DNA of 64,000 nucleotides, taken from Paucimonas sp. Its GTDB lineage: Bacteria; Pseudomonadota; Gammaproteobacteria; Pseudomonadales; Pseudomonadaceae. The DNA lies in NCBI GenBank assembly GCA_031253995.1, contig JAIRVG010000075.1:16921-80920 (forward strand). The letters run 5' to 3'. The notes under the pieces were generated by a model. It was not told the origin of the DNA. It saw only the letters and a program-made list of their open reading frames with translations, and did no database searches. Shown piece by piece: positions 50,289 to 59,356 of this stretch (the first letter of the stretch is position 1; each line of letters begins with the position of its first letter). Both the position numbers and the translations under genes were made by a program.

Positions 50289-53138
50289 TCAGCCGGCGAC
50301 CAGAACCCGGATCGCTTCCAGCCGCAGCGCCGCTTTCTCCAGCATCGCCAGGCCATCCTCGCGCAGCTTGCGCAGCGCCACGATCTCGCTGTCACGCACA
50401 GTCGGGTTGACTGCCTGCAATGCGGTCAGGCGCGCCAGCTCCTCGTCGGTTTCCGCGGCCAGGCGGCGTTGCGCCTCGGCCACGCGCTCGTCGTGACGGG
50501 GCAGGACCTTGGCTTCGCCGGCGTTGATCTTCGGCGCCAGCACATCGCGCTGGGCCTGGATGAACTTGTTGGCGCTGGCCTTCGGCACGCTTTCCAGCTG
50601 GTCGGTGATGGTCTCGAAGGACACCCGCGCCGCCAGGTCGTTGCCATTGGCATCCAGCAGGCAGCGCAGCGCCGCCGGTGGCAGGTAGCGACCCAGTTGC
50701 AGCGAACGCGGCGCGACCACTTCGCTGACATACAGCAGCTCCAGCAGCACGGTACCCGGCTTGAGCGCCTTGTTCTTGATCAGCGCCACCGCGGTGTTGC
50801 CCATCGAGCCACTCAGCACCAGGTCCATGCCGCCCTGCACCATCGGGTGTTCCCAGGTCAGGAACTGCATGTCCTCGCGGGACAGCGCCTGGTCGCGGTC
50901 GTAGGTGATGGTCACGCCTTCGTCGTCGCCCAGCGGGAAGCTGGCGTCGAGCATCTTCTCGCTCGGCTTGAGGATCAGGGCGTTTTCCGAATGGTCCTCG
51001 CTGTCGATGCCGAAGGCGTCGAACAGGGTTTCCATGTAGATCGGCAGGGCGAACTGGTCGTCCTGTTCGAGGATCGCCTCAACCAGTTCCTGGCCCTCGC
51101 CGGCACCGCCGGAGTTGAGCTCCAGCAGGCGGTCGCGGCCGCTGTGCAGCTCGGCTTCCAGGCGCTCGCGCTCGCCACGGGCTTCGTCGAGCAGGGCTTG
51201 CCATTGCGCGTCGTCGGTGTCCTCCAGCAGCGGCAGCAGGCGCGGGCCGAACTGGTGCTGCAGGGCGTTGCCGGTCGGGCAGGTGGCGAGGAAGGCGTTG
51301 AGGGCCTGGTCGTACCACTGGAACAGGCGTTCCTGCGGGCTGTTCTGCAGGTGCGGCACGTGCAGTTCGATAGTGTGCTTCTGGCCGATCCGGTCGAGAC
51401 GGCCGATGCGCTGTTCCAGCAGGTCCGGGTGGGCCGGCAGGTCGAACAGCACCAGGTGGTGGGAGAACTGGAAGTTACGGCCTTCACTGCCGATTTCCGA
51501 GCAGATCAGTACCTGGGCACCGAACTCTTCGTCGGCGAAGTAGGCCGCGGCGCGGTCGCGTTCGAGGATGCTCATGCCTTCGTGGAAGACCGTGGCCGGG
51601 ATGCCTGAGCGCACGCGCAGGGCGTCTTCCAGGTCCATGGCGGTCTCGGCGTGGGCGCAGATCACCAGGACCTTGACCCGCTTGAGCATCTTCAGGGTAT
51701 CGATCAGCCAGTCGACCCGCGGGTCGAAGCGCCACCAGCGATTCTCTTCATCGCCGTCGCCCAGGGCCTGGAAGCTGACTTCCGGGTACAGCTCGGCGCG
51801 TTCACCGACCGGCAGCTCCATGTACTGGTCGGGGCAGGGCAGCGGATAGGCGTGCAACTGACGCTGCGGGAAGCCCTGCACGGCGGCGCGGGTGTTGCGG
51901 AACAGCACGCGGCCGGTGCCATGGCGGTCCAGCAGCTCGCGGATCAGGCGGGCGCTGGCCTGGCTGTCGCCGTCGCTGACCGCGGCCAGCAGCGCTTCAC
52001 CTTCGGCACCCAGGAAGCCCTGGATGGTGGCGTGGGCCTTGGGCGACAGGCGCCCGTTGTCGAGCAGTTCCTGCACCGCTTCGGCCACCGGGCGATAGTG
52101 CTCGCTCTCGGCGCGGAAGGCGGCCAGGTCGTGGAAACGGTTCGGGTCGAGCAGGCGCAGGCGCGCGAAGTGGCTGTCCTGGCCCAGCTGTTCCGGGGTG
52201 GCTGTGAGCAGCAGGACGCCGGGGATGACTTCGGCGAGCTGTTCCACCAGCGCGTATTCCGGACTGACCTGGTCTTCATGCCAGACCAGGTGGTGCGCCT
52301 CGTCCACCACCAGCAGGTCCCAGCCGGCGGCGAACAGGGCGTCCTGGGCCTTTTCATCCTCGGTCAGCCATTCCAGGGCCACCAGCGCCAGCTGGGCATC
52401 CTCGAACGGGTTGCTGGCGTCGCTCTCGATGAAGCGCTCGGCGTCGAACAGGGCGACCTGCAGGTTGAAGCGCCGGCGCATTTCCACCAGCCACTGGTGC
52501 TGGAGATTTTCCGGAACCAGGATCAGCACGCGGCTGGCGCGGCCGGAGAGCAGCTGGCGATGGATCACCAGGCCGGCCTCGATGGTCTTGCCCAGGCCCA
52601 CTTCGTCCGCCAGCAAGACCCGCGGCGCGATACGGTCGGCCACTTCACGGGCGATGTGCAACTGGTGCGCGATCGGTTGCGCACGCACGCCGCCCAGGCC
52701 CCACAGCGACGACTGCAACTGGCGGCTGGTGTGCTCCAGGGTGTTGTAGCGCAGCGAGAACCAGGACAGCGGGTCGATCTGCCCGGCGAACAGACGGTCG
52801 CTGGCCAGGCGGAACTGGATGAAGTTGGACAGTTGGGTTTCCGGCAGGGTGCGCGCCTGGTTCTGCGCGTCGAGGCCGTGATAGACCAGCAGGCCGCCGT
52901 CCACCATCTCGACTTCGCGCACGGTCAGTTTCCAGCCTTCGAAGTGGGTGATCTGGTCACCCGGCGAGAAGCGCACCCGGGTCAGCGGGGCGTTGCGCAG
53001 GGAATACTGGCGGGTATCGCCAGTGGCCGGGTAGAGCACGGTCAACAAGCGGCCGTCCTGTGCCAGAACGGTACCCAGACCCAGCTCGGCTTCGCTGTCG
53101 CTGATCCAGCGTTGTCCCGGTTGATACTGCTGCGCCAT
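50289..53138 (-). CDS. rapA: RNA polymerase-associated ATPase RapA (HepA)
   Basis: 949 residues, close to the usual 968. Two N-terminal Tudor-like domains lead into the SWI2/SNF2 core: Walker A DEVGLGKTIEAG (K184), DEAH at 279-282, and motif VI RIGRLDRIGQ. RapA recycles RNA polymerase after termination. QRWISDSEAELGLGTVL at the start is a family mark. Single gene. Confidence 0.96.
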   Translation of the reverse strand: MAQQYQPGQRWISDSEAELGLGTVLAQDGRLLTVLYPATGDTRQYSLRNAPLTRVRFSPGDQITHFEGWKLTVREVEMVDGGLLVYHGLDAQNQARTLPETQLSNFIQFRLASDRLFAGQIDPLSWFSLRYNTLEHTSRQLQSSLWGLGGVRAQPIAHQLHIAREVADRIAPRVLLADEVGLGKTIEAGLVIHRQLLSGRASRVLILVPENLQHQWLVEMRRRFNLQVALFDAERFIESDASNPFEDAQLALVALEWLTEDEKAQDALFAAGWDLLVVDEAHHLVWHEDQVSPEYALVEQLAEVIPGVLLLTATPEQLGQDSHFARLRLLDPNRFHDLAAFRAESEHYRPVAEAVQELLDNGRLSPKAHATIQGFLGAEGEALLAAVSDGDSQASARLIRELLDRHGTGRVLFRNTRAAVQGFPQRQLHAYPLPCPDQYMELPVGERAELYPEVSFQALGDGDEENRWWRFDPRVDWLIDTLKMLKRVKVLVICAHAETAMDLEDALRVRSGIPATVFHEGMSILERDRAAAYFADEEFGAQVLICSEIGSEGRNFQFSHHLVLFDLPAHPDLLEQRIGRLDRIGQKHTIELHVPHLQNSPQERLFQWYDQALNAFLATCPTGNALQHQFGPRLLPLLEDTDDAQWQALLDEARGERERLEAELHSGRDRLLELNSGGAGEGQELVEAILEQDDQFALPIYMETLFDAFGIDSEDHSENALILKPSEKMLDASFPLGDDEGVTITYDRDQALSREDMQFLTWEHPMVQGGMDLVLSGSMGNTAVALIKNKALKPGTVLLELLYVSEVVAPRSLQLGRYLPPAALRCLLDANGNDLAARVSFETITDQLESVPKASANKFIQAQRDVLAPKINAGEAKVLPRHDERVAEAQRRLAAETDEELARLTALQAVNPTVRDSEIVALRKLREDGLAMLEKAALRLEAIRVLVAG

Positions 53139-53347
53139 ACTGCCTGACTCCCGCCATGAAAAAGCTGGCTATCTTAACGGATAGCGGCATCCAGGCCAAA
53201 GATTACGGCTATATGGCGGCTGACCGGGCGTCGGTATCCGTCTGTCGATTCCCCTTGGCGTCCTGCAATATTGCCCGTGGGTGCCGGTCCAAGCCTCAAG
53301 CATAGAGAGAACGAGCCGATAGAACGGGTGACAGGAGACCGAATCCC

Positions 53348-53689
53348 ATGCTGCCACCGCTGATTCCGCTGAGCGCCGCGCCCATCACGCAGCAAATGGA
53401 CCCGGTCAAGCCGACCCCGGACATCAAGCCCGTGGTCCCGGTCCAGCCGTCTTCCAATGAAAATGCCATCGACCTCAAGCACCGCGACCCGGAGCAGGCC
53501 GCGTTGTTGTTGCGCGAAGAACAGCGCCGCCGCCAGGGCCAAGGCCACGGCCAGCACGCCGAGGAGCAGCCGGACGACCCGTACCAGCCCCTGCCCGGCG
53601 GCGACCTCAACGCCGACAACACCGTGCCGGTCGCCCCGCTGATGGGGGGCGAGAACCGCCAGGGCCTGCTGGTGGACATCGAAGTCTAG
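53348..53689 (+). CDS. Hypothetical Pro/Gln-rich protein
   Basis: 113 residues, mostly disordered: Pro/Val/Lys-rich N-terminus (PVKPTPDIKPVVPVQPSS), a charged helical middle with REEQRRRQGQGHGQHAEEQ, and a short ordered end (ENRQGLLVDIEV). Ribosome site CAGGAGA is eight bases before the ATG. Such proteins are found beside rapA in other Pseudomonas as far as I recall. No function. Confidence 0.65.
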   Translation: MLPPLIPLSAAPITQQMDPVKPTPDIKPVVPVQPSSNENAIDLKHRDPEQAALLLREEQRRRQGQGHGQHAEEQPDDPYQPLPGGDLNADNTVPVAPLMGGENRQGLLVDIEV

Positions 53690-53733
53690 TCGGCTTCATC
53701 ATTGAGCCTTCGCTGTCCGCTGCCGAGCCCACC

Positions 53734-53904
53734 ATGAGCCAAGACGACAACCTGATCGATTTCGGTGCCGAGCGCGCCCGTCGCATCCACGACCTCAACG
53801 ACAAGCGCCTGAACGAAGTGCGCAAGGCCTTCGAGCAGGCCATGCCCATCGGCACGGCCAAGAAATCGAAGAAAAAGCCCAAGGGCAAACCCGGCAAGCG
53901 CTGA
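53734..53904 (+). CDS. Small basic-tailed protein (56 residues)
   Basis: Begins MSQDDNLIDFGAERARRIHD, a helical charged stretch, then AKKSKKKPKGKPGKR, a strongly basic tail. It lies 44 bases behind the Pro/Gln-rich gene and may be its operon partner. No clear SD (GAGCCCACC). The lysine-rich end suggests nucleic acid contact, but no function is known. Confidence 0.55.
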   Translation: MSQDDNLIDFGAERARRIHDLNDKRLNEVRKAFEQAMPIGTAKKSKKKPKGKPGKR

Positions 53905-53909
53905 AAAAC

Positions 53910-53923
53910 TTGATGCAGGTCAA
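53910..53923. promoter_or_regulatory. Anr/FNR box 1 (distal)
   Basis: TTGATGCAGGTCAA fits TTGAT-N4-GTCAA, an FNR/Anr site with one half-site base off the FNR consensus ATCAA and typical of Pseudomonas Anr. Centre is 51 bases upstream of the second box. Confidence 0.7.
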
Positions 53924-53960
53924 GCCTGCACCCCCCCTCCGGCGCCCGCTCAGGGCGCCA

Positions 53961-53974
53961 TTGACCTCGGTCAA
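53961..53974. promoter_or_regulatory. Anr/FNR box 2 (proximal)
   Basis: TTGACCTCGGTCAA, a perfect dyad TTGAC-N4-GTCAA. With a class II position (centre at -41.5), transcription would start near 54009, and TACTGT at 53997-54002 is well placed as the -10 element. The leader to ATG 54040 would be about 31 bases. Confidence 0.75.
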
Positions 53975-54039
53975 TTTTCCCTCCCGGCTCATTCGCTACT
54001 GTTCACCCATCGGACAGGCACAGGCAAATGGAGGCCGAC

Positions 54040-54156
54040 ATGTTCTTCGATAATGTGGTTGTCGCTGGCGTCGTCACGGTCGGATTGATGTTTGTTTTCT
54101 TCGCCGGTTTCGGACTTTTCATCTGGAAGGACTCGCAGAAGCGCAAAGACCGCTGA
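54040..54156 (+). CDS. ccoM: Small cbb3-oxidase subunit CcoM-like
   Basis: 38 residues: MFFDNVVVAGVVTVGL, then MFVFFAGFGLFIWKD and a basic end SQKRKDR, so one membrane helix with the positive end in the cytoplasm. Length, sequence pattern and the FxDNVV start resemble CcoM, a small subunit of the cbb3 cytochrome oxidase described in P. stutzeri; I am relying on memory for that match. Start 54040 has TGGAG before it; an in-frame ATG 12 bases upstream is less well placed. Two Anr boxes upstream fit low-oxygen control, expected for a cbb3 subunit gene not located in the cco operon. A strong terminator follows. Confidence 0.72.
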   Translation: MFFDNVVVAGVVTVGLMFVFFAGFGLFIWKDSQKRKDR

Positions 54157-54190
54157 TCCTTCCCGATACAACGAGCACGCAAGGCATTTA

Positions 54191-54217
54191 GGGCGACTTC
54201 GGTCGCCCATTTTTTTT
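54191..54217 (+). terminator. Terminator after ccoM
   Basis: Stem GGGCGAC / GTCGCCC closed by the very stable TTCG tetraloop and followed by A and eight T. Confidence 0.92.
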
Positions 54218-54267
54218 GCCTGGATTTTGTGCACGCTCCCGAGGACGACGCTGACCCTCGGCCCGAA

Positions 54268-54996
54268 TCAGGGCTGTTGGCGGGTAGCTGCCAGGACGAT
54301 CTCGCGGATGCACACATGCTGTGGCTGCTGGTAGGCATAGGCGATGGCATTGGCCACATCCTCCGCCGCCAGGACCTGGCCACCCATGTCCTGCTCCTTC
54401 CATTGCTGGTAACCCTGCTTGATGCCCTCGTCGGTGGTATGCCCAAGCAGCTCGGTCTCCACCGCACCCGGGGCGATGGTCACCACCCGTACATCGTGGG
54501 GCGACAGCTCTTCGCGCAGGTTCTCGGAAATCCCGTGCACGGCGAACTTGGTGCCGACATAGGCCACATGATTGGGGAACGTCTTGCGCCCGGCCACCGA
54601 GCTGACGTTGATCAGGGTGCCGTGGCGGCGCTCGATCATGCCGCCCACCAGCAGGTGGATGCCGTTGAGCAGGCCTTTCACGTTGATGTCGAGCATGCGC
54701 TCCCATTGCTCCGGGTCCTGCTCGTGCATATGACCGAGCAACATGACCCCGGCGTTGTTGATCAGCGCATCCGCAGGACCGTAGGCGGCTTCGGCTTCGG
54801 CCACCGCGGCGGCGAAGGATTCACGGTCGCGGATATCCACCGCACGGCACAGGGTGTTGGGCAGGTCCAGCGCCTGCATCCGTTCCAGGCGGCGGGCCAG
54901 CAGCAGGAGCGGGTGGCCGGCGGCGGCGAACAGGCGGGCGCAGGCTTCGCCGATGCCGGAACTGGCACCGGTGATGATGATCAGGGGCTTGAGCAT
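54268..54996 (-). CDS. Short-chain dehydrogenase (SDR, NADP type)
   Basis: 242 residues. Cofactor site ITGASSGIGEACARLF with an Arg after strand 2 (LLARRLERM), NNAG at LINNAGVML, catalytic SSVAGRKTFPNHVAYVGTK (Ser, Tyr, Lys) split over residues about 137-155, and PGAVETEL. Start ATG 54996 has GGAGG seven bases away. It is divergent from a LysR regulator 100 bases away, its likely controller. Substrate unknown; such enzymes often act on aldehydes or ketones. Confidence 0.9.
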   Translation of the reverse strand: MLKPLIIITGASSGIGEACARLFAAAGHPLLLLARRLERMQALDLPNTLCRAVDIRDRESFAAAVAEAEAAYGPADALINNAGVMLLGHMHEQDPEQWERMLDINVKGLLNGIHLLVGGMIERRHGTLINVSSVAGRKTFPNHVAYVGTKFAVHGISENLREELSPHDVRVVTIAPGAVETELLGHTTDEGIKQGYQQWKEQDMGGQVLAAEDVANAIAYAYQQPQHVCIREIVLAATRQQP

Positions 54997-55096
54997 GATG
55001 ACCTCCAAGGCATAATCGATTTGAATGACTGAATTCTATTGAGCGCGCAAAGCCTTGAGAAACGGCTTATTCCGCTGGCTGATATCGGAAAAGACT

Positions 55097-55918
55097 ATGG
55101 ATATACGACACCTGAAAGCCTTCATCGCGGTCTTCGAGGAGCGCAACATCACCGCTGCGGCCCAGCGCCTGCATGTGGCGCAGCCGTCGCTGTCGGTGAC
55201 CATCCGCCAATTGGAAGAAGAGCTAGGCGTGGAGCTGTTCCTGCGCCAGGCCCGTGGGGTGGAGGTCAGCGAGCAGGCCCGGATCCTGTATCCGCAGGCG
55301 CAGCGCATGGTGACCGAGGCCGAGGCGCTGAGCGGGCAGTTCAGGGACGGGCGACAGCAGGTCGTGTTGCAACTGGGGATCGAGGTGGATATCGCTGCCG
55401 TGCAGGTGGAATCCTTCATCCGCATGGCCAGCGCGGCACTGCCGCAATTGCAACTGACCCTGCTCGACGGCTGCGCGGGAGACGCGCGGCTGGGCGTGGA
55501 GACGCTGTGTTGCGAGGACGAACTGTTCTTGCCGTTGTGGGAAGAGCCCTTCGTCCTGGCCCTGCCGGCCCTAGGCTCGGTTCAGCGCTGGATCACCTGT
55601 CCGCAGGACGCTTCCCACCAGCGTCTGCTCGGTTTCTACGGTGACGCGACCCCGGACACGGCCGGGCAGGCGGCCACGTTGCAGCAGGCGGTCTACCTGG
55701 TGGCGGCCGGGCTGGGCCAGGCCCTGCTGCCGCAGTCCCTGGTGGAACACCATCCCGGCGTGCAGTGGCGTCCCTGCCTGGGGGCGGCGCTGAATCGCCG
55801 GGTGGGCTTGTGCTATGCGGCCCAGGCCCTGCAACTGCCGGCTCTGGCGCAGTTGCAGGCAACCCTGGGCGAGCCGGCGGCTCAGAGGAACATGCCGCCG
55901 GACACCTCGACGCGCTGA
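55097..55918 (+). CDS. LysR-type regulator
   Basis: 273 residues: winged helix at the start (MDIRHLKAFIAVFEERNITAAAQRLHVAQPSLSVTIRQLE in three runs), then a LysR substrate domain that is somewhat short. The divergent SDR gene next to it is the natural target. The end overlaps the second SDR gene by 37 bases on the other strand. Confidence 0.88.
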   Translation: MDIRHLKAFIAVFEERNITAAAQRLHVAQPSLSVTIRQLEEELGVELFLRQARGVEVSEQARILYPQAQRMVTEAEALSGQFRDGRQQVVLQLGIEVDIAAVQVESFIRMASAALPQLQLTLLDGCAGDARLGVETLCCEDELFLPLWEEPFVLALPALGSVQRWITCPQDASHQRLLGFYGDATPDTAGQAATLQQAVYLVAAGLGQALLPQSLVEHHPGVQWRPCLGAALNRRVGLCYAAQALQLPALAQLQATLGEPAAQRNMPPDTSTR

Positions 55919-56640
55919 CCGGTGACCCAACCGGCGTCGTCACTGGCGAGCATGGCGATGGCCGCGCCGATATCGTCCGGCAGGCCGACCCGGCCCAGGG
56001 CGGTGTTGCCGGCGATGAAGGCATTCACCCCTTCGTTGTCACGCACTACGCCGCCGCCGAAGTCGGTCTCGATCGCACCGGGGGCGAGGATGTTCACGCG
56101 GATGCCGCGGGCCCCCAGTTCCTTGGCCTGGTAGCGGGTCAGCACTTCCATGGCGCCTTTCATCGCCGCGTAGGCGGCGTAGCCGGGCAGGGCGAAGCGG
56201 GTCAGGCCGGTGGAGACGTTGATCACCCGGCCGCCTTCGGCGATCAGCGGCAGCAAGCGCTGGGTGAGGAAGAACGGGCCCTTGAGCTGGATGTTCGACA
56301 ACTGGTCGAACTGCGCCTCGCTGGTTTCGGCAAATGGCACGTTGATGCCGATGCCGGCGTTGTTCACCAGCACATCCAGGTGGTCGCGGCCGAACTCCCG
56401 TTGCAGGGTGTCCTGCAAGGCCGTGGCGAAGGCCTCGAAGCTGGCGCTGTCGCCCACGTCCAGTTGCAGCATGGCGGCGCGGGCGCCGGATTGTTGCAGG
56501 GTGGTCACCAGGGTCTGGGCCTCGCCGGCCTTGCTGTGGTAGGTGCCGATGATGTCGAAGCCCTGTTGGGCCAAGTGCAGGGCGGCGTTCTTGCCCAGGC
56601 CGCGGCTGGCGCCGGTGATGAGTGCGATCTTGCGGGACAT
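55882..56640 (-). CDS. Short-chain dehydrogenase (FabG-like)
   Basis: 252 residues. ITGASRGLGKNAALHL, VLVNNAGIGINVPF, and the catalytic set in INVSTGLTRFALPGYAAYAAMKG (Ser, Tyr, Lys; split). The end VTGQRVEVSGGMFL is classical. It is divergent from a LysR gene at 56761, 120 bases away. It is not in a fatty acid operon, so a role other than FabG itself is expected. Confidence 0.9.
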   Translation of the reverse strand: MSRKIALITGASRGLGKNAALHLAQQGFDIIGTYHSKAGEAQTLVTTLQQSGARAAMLQLDVGDSASFEAFATALQDTLQREFGRDHLDVLVNNAGIGINVPFAETSEAQFDQLSNIQLKGPFFLTQRLLPLIAEGGRVINVSTGLTRFALPGYAAYAAMKGAMEVLTRYQAKELGARGIRVNILAPGAIETDFGGGVVRDNEGVNAFIAGNTALGRVGLPDDIGAAIAMLASDDAGWVTGQRVEVSGGMFL

Positions 56641-56760
56641 GCGCTGTACCTCTGCGGTGGCGTTGACGTTGAGGAAAGTCTATTGGTCGATGGGCTGCTG
56701 ATAAATCCACTGCTTTCGGAAATACTGTTCGTATCAAGCGAACAATGAGGTCATTGCCCC

Positions 56761-57678
56761 GTGCTCAAGCCCGAACTGCTACGTACCTTCATCCGGGTCA
56801 GCGAACTGGCCAGCTTCACCCTCGCCGCCGAGCAACTGGGGCTGCCGCGTTCGACCGTGTCCGAGCAGGTCCGCGCCCTGGAACATCAGCTCGGTGCACG
56901 CCTGTTCAACCGCTCGACGCGGCGGGTGCAGGCGACCCAGGACGGCCTGCAGCTCTATGAGCGCAGCAAGGAACTGCTTTCGCGCCTGGAGGAAATCGAG
57001 GGCCTGTTCCGCGCCGATCCCGCCGACGTCGCCGGCTGCCTGCGGGTCGACCTGCCCACCCGCATGGCCCGGCGCATCATCCTGCCGCGCCTGCCGGAAT
57101 TCCTTGCGCGCTATCCGGGGCTGAGCCTGGAAGTCAGTTGTACCGATCGCCAGGTCGACCTGTTGCGCGAAGGTTTCGATTGCGTCCTGCGCATTGGCAC
57201 CCTCAGCGACCTGGCGGTGGCAGCGCGGCCTCTGGGGCAACTGGAAATGGTCAACTGCGCCAGTCCCGCCTACCTCGAACGTCATGGCACGCCCGCCACC
57301 CTGGCGGACCTGGCCGATCATCACCTGGTGCACTACGTGCAGACCCTCGGCACGCGCAGCACGGGTTTCGAGTACCTGGACAATGGCGTGACCCGCTTCG
57401 TGGAGATGGGCGGGGCGATCACCGCGAACAACAGCGATGCCTATGAAAGCGCCGCCCTGGCCGGGCTGGGCATCATCCAGGTGCCCTATATAGGCGTGCG
57501 CGACTACCTGGCGTCCGGGCGCCTGCACGCTTTTCTCCCCGGATACCTGCCGCAGGCCATGCCGATTTCCCTGCTCTACGCCGGCCAGCGCTACCTGCCG
57601 CCGCGGGTGCGGCTGTTCATGGACTGGTTGACGCAACTGCTGGCGGCGCAGCTCGATCCAGCGGCAGATAAAGGCTGA
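56761..57678 (+). CDS. LysR-type regulator (divergent from SDR)
   Basis: 305 residues from GTG 56761 (no good SD seen). HTH: LLRTFIRVSELASFTLAAEQL, here in two runs, then STVSEQVRALEHQLGARLFNRSTR. The substrate domain has the CrgA/DmlR branch look (SFDCVLRIGTLSDLAV, here FDCVLRIG). Its job is probably control of the adjacent SDR gene. The end overlaps the histidine kinase gene by 62 bases. Confidence 0.88.
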   Translation: MLKPELLRTFIRVSELASFTLAAEQLGLPRSTVSEQVRALEHQLGARLFNRSTRRVQATQDGLQLYERSKELLSRLEEIEGLFRADPADVAGCLRVDLPTRMARRIILPRLPEFLARYPGLSLEVSCTDRQVDLLREGFDCVLRIGTLSDLAVAARPLGQLEMVNCASPAYLERHGTPATLADLADHHLVHYVQTLGTRSTGFEYLDNGVTRFVEMGGAITANNSDAYESAALAGLGIIQVPYIGVRDYLASGRLHAFLPGYLPQAMPISLLYAGQRYLPPRVRLFMDWLTQLLAAQLDPAADKG

Positions 57679-58831
57679 AGAGGGTCCCGGCATCGGCAGT
57701 CGAGCGCACTTCCATGCGTCCGCCATGGGCCAGGGCGATCTGCTTGGCGATGTACAGGCCAAGGCCCAGGCCGACTTGCGGGGCCTCCGAAGGCGTGTGG
57801 GAAAACGGTTCGAACATCTGCGCCATGATCGGCGCGGCGATGGGCTCGCCGGTGTTGTGCACGCTGAGGACGAACTGCTCGTCGGTGATCCGCGCGCGGA
57901 TGCGGATCGTCCCGTCCTCGTCGCCATGCTGCAAGGCATTGGCGATCAGGTTGGACAGGACCTGGCAGATCCGCTCACGGTCGCAGTTCATCCCGGACAG
58001 GTCACCGATATCCAGTTCGATCACCCGCTGCGGGTGAACCCGTTGCAGCTCGGCGGCCACATGCCGCAAGGCCTGGTCGAGGTCCGGGCAGGGCTGGATG
58101 TTCAGGGGGATGCCGTCACCGAGGCGACCGCGGGCGAAGTCCAGCACATCGCGCACCAATTGGGTGGCGCGGTGGCCCGAGGTGAGGATGTGTTCGGCGA
58201 TGGTTCGCGAGCGTGGATCGGTGAGGCGCTTGGCCAGCAGTTCGGCGCCGGCAGTGATGGCGAACAGTGGATTGCGTAGGTCATGGCCGAGAACGGCGAT
58301 GAATTTTTCCCGCAAGACCGCGATTTCCCGCTCCTTTTCCAGAGCGATCTCGGTGCGCTGGGCGCTTTCCTCGCTTTCGATCTGGATCGACAGCAGCCGC
58401 GCGAAGGCTTCCATCATCGGCTGGATCGCGCTGCCCTTGAGCGCGCGGGGCAGGGGATCGAGGGCGCAGATGGTGCCGAAGAAGCTGCCGTCGCTGCGAA
58501 ATACCGGCACCGCGATATAGCTTTCGAATCCGTAGCGGCGTGGGGTCGGGTGGTCGCGGTAGTCATCGTCCTCGCTGGCCTTGTCGATGACGATGGTGCG
58601 CTGCGCGGCGCGGATCTCGTTGCACAGGGTGGTGGAGGCTTCCAGCTCGCCGCCTACGGTCACCCCGAAACCGAAGGTGTCCAGTACCGCCAGGGCCGTC
58701 CAGCGCGCTTCGGTTACCCGGGCCACGGCAGCGAAACGCAGGCCGGTGGTCTCGCTGATCACCTGGAGAATGGCCGGGATCACGTTGATCCGGCCAATGG
58801 TAGCGCTGTCTGAAAGGGCGGCATTGATCAT
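57617..58831 (-). CDS. GAF-domain sensor histidine kinase
   Basis: 404 residues, no membrane segment. A GAF domain (about 18-165) is followed by HisKA with H box FIAVLGHDLRNPLFAI and the ATPase with N box NLIANALQH, G2 box VGLGLGLYIAKQI. No response regulator lies next to it, so it is an orphan, cytoplasmic kinase. Start 58831 is chosen at MINAALSDSATIGRINVIPAI (GAF start, split); the frame is open to 58921. Confidence 0.88.
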   Translation of the reverse strand: MINAALSDSATIGRINVIPAILQVISETTGLRFAAVARVTEARWTALAVLDTFGFGVTVGGELEASTTLCNEIRAAQRTIVIDKASEDDDYRDHPTPRRYGFESYIAVPVFRSDGSFFGTICALDPLPRALKGSAIQPMMEAFARLLSIQIESEESAQRTEIALEKEREIAVLREKFIAVLGHDLRNPLFAITAGAELLAKRLTDPRSRTIAEHILTSGHRATQLVRDVLDFARGRLGDGIPLNIQPCPDLDQALRHVAAELQRVHPQRVIELDIGDLSGMNCDRERICQVLSNLIANALQHGDEDGTIRIRARITDEQFVLSVHNTGEPIAAPIMAQMFEPFSHTPSEAPQVGLGLGLYIAKQIALAHGGRMEVRSTADAGTLFSLYLPLDRAAPPAVASTSP

Positions 58832-59032
58832 CTGGGGTTCGAACACCAAAACGCGAACGTGGATCCCTAGTGTAGCGAGCATCCGAGGCTTGGCAGAAAA
58901 TTCGGCACAAGCGGTAGGCAATTTCCAGTACTCTTGGCGCAGTCGAGCCGTCCCGTCAGAGGATTGCCCAATTTCTTGCGTGCCAATCCCTTTCGACCTG
59001 CATCCAGACGGGTGTTTTCAGCGAGGTTTGAC

Positions 59033-59356
59033 ATGCACATCACTTCCCAGGACATCTGCGCCGCCGCCGAGCAGCTCAAGGGCTTCGTCGGTTTCCACCG
59101 CAAGCTCGGCAAACACATCGTGCGCTTCAGCGAAGACTCGTTCGGCATGGACGTGCCCGACGACAGCATCACTCCCAGCAGCGAATTCGTCTGGCAGGCC
59201 GGCGAGGGCGAGGTCATGACCCTCAGCCGCGAACTGATCGATGTGCTGCTGGAGCAGAACGTCGACGATCGCCTGAATATCGGCGAGCCGCTGCGGGTCT
59301 ACCAGCGGCGTCGCGACCTGCCGGAGATCATGGCGCAGCGCCGGCGCCTGGCTTAG
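59033..59356 (+). CDS. Conserved hypothetical protein
   Basis: 107 residues, acidic at the middle and basic at the end: MHITSQDICAAAEQLKGFVG, then FGMDVPDDSITPSSEFVW and YQRRRDLPEIMAQRRR. No domain is recognised. It is preceded by GCGAGGTTTGAC and starts at 59033. It ends 29 bases inside the convergent GGDEF-EAL gene. Confidence 0.6.
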   Translation: MHITSQDICAAAEQLKGFVGFHRKLGKHIVRFSEDSFGMDVPDDSITPSSEFVWQAGEGEVMTLSRELIDVLLEQNVDDRLNIGEPLRVYQRRRDLPEIMAQRRRLA

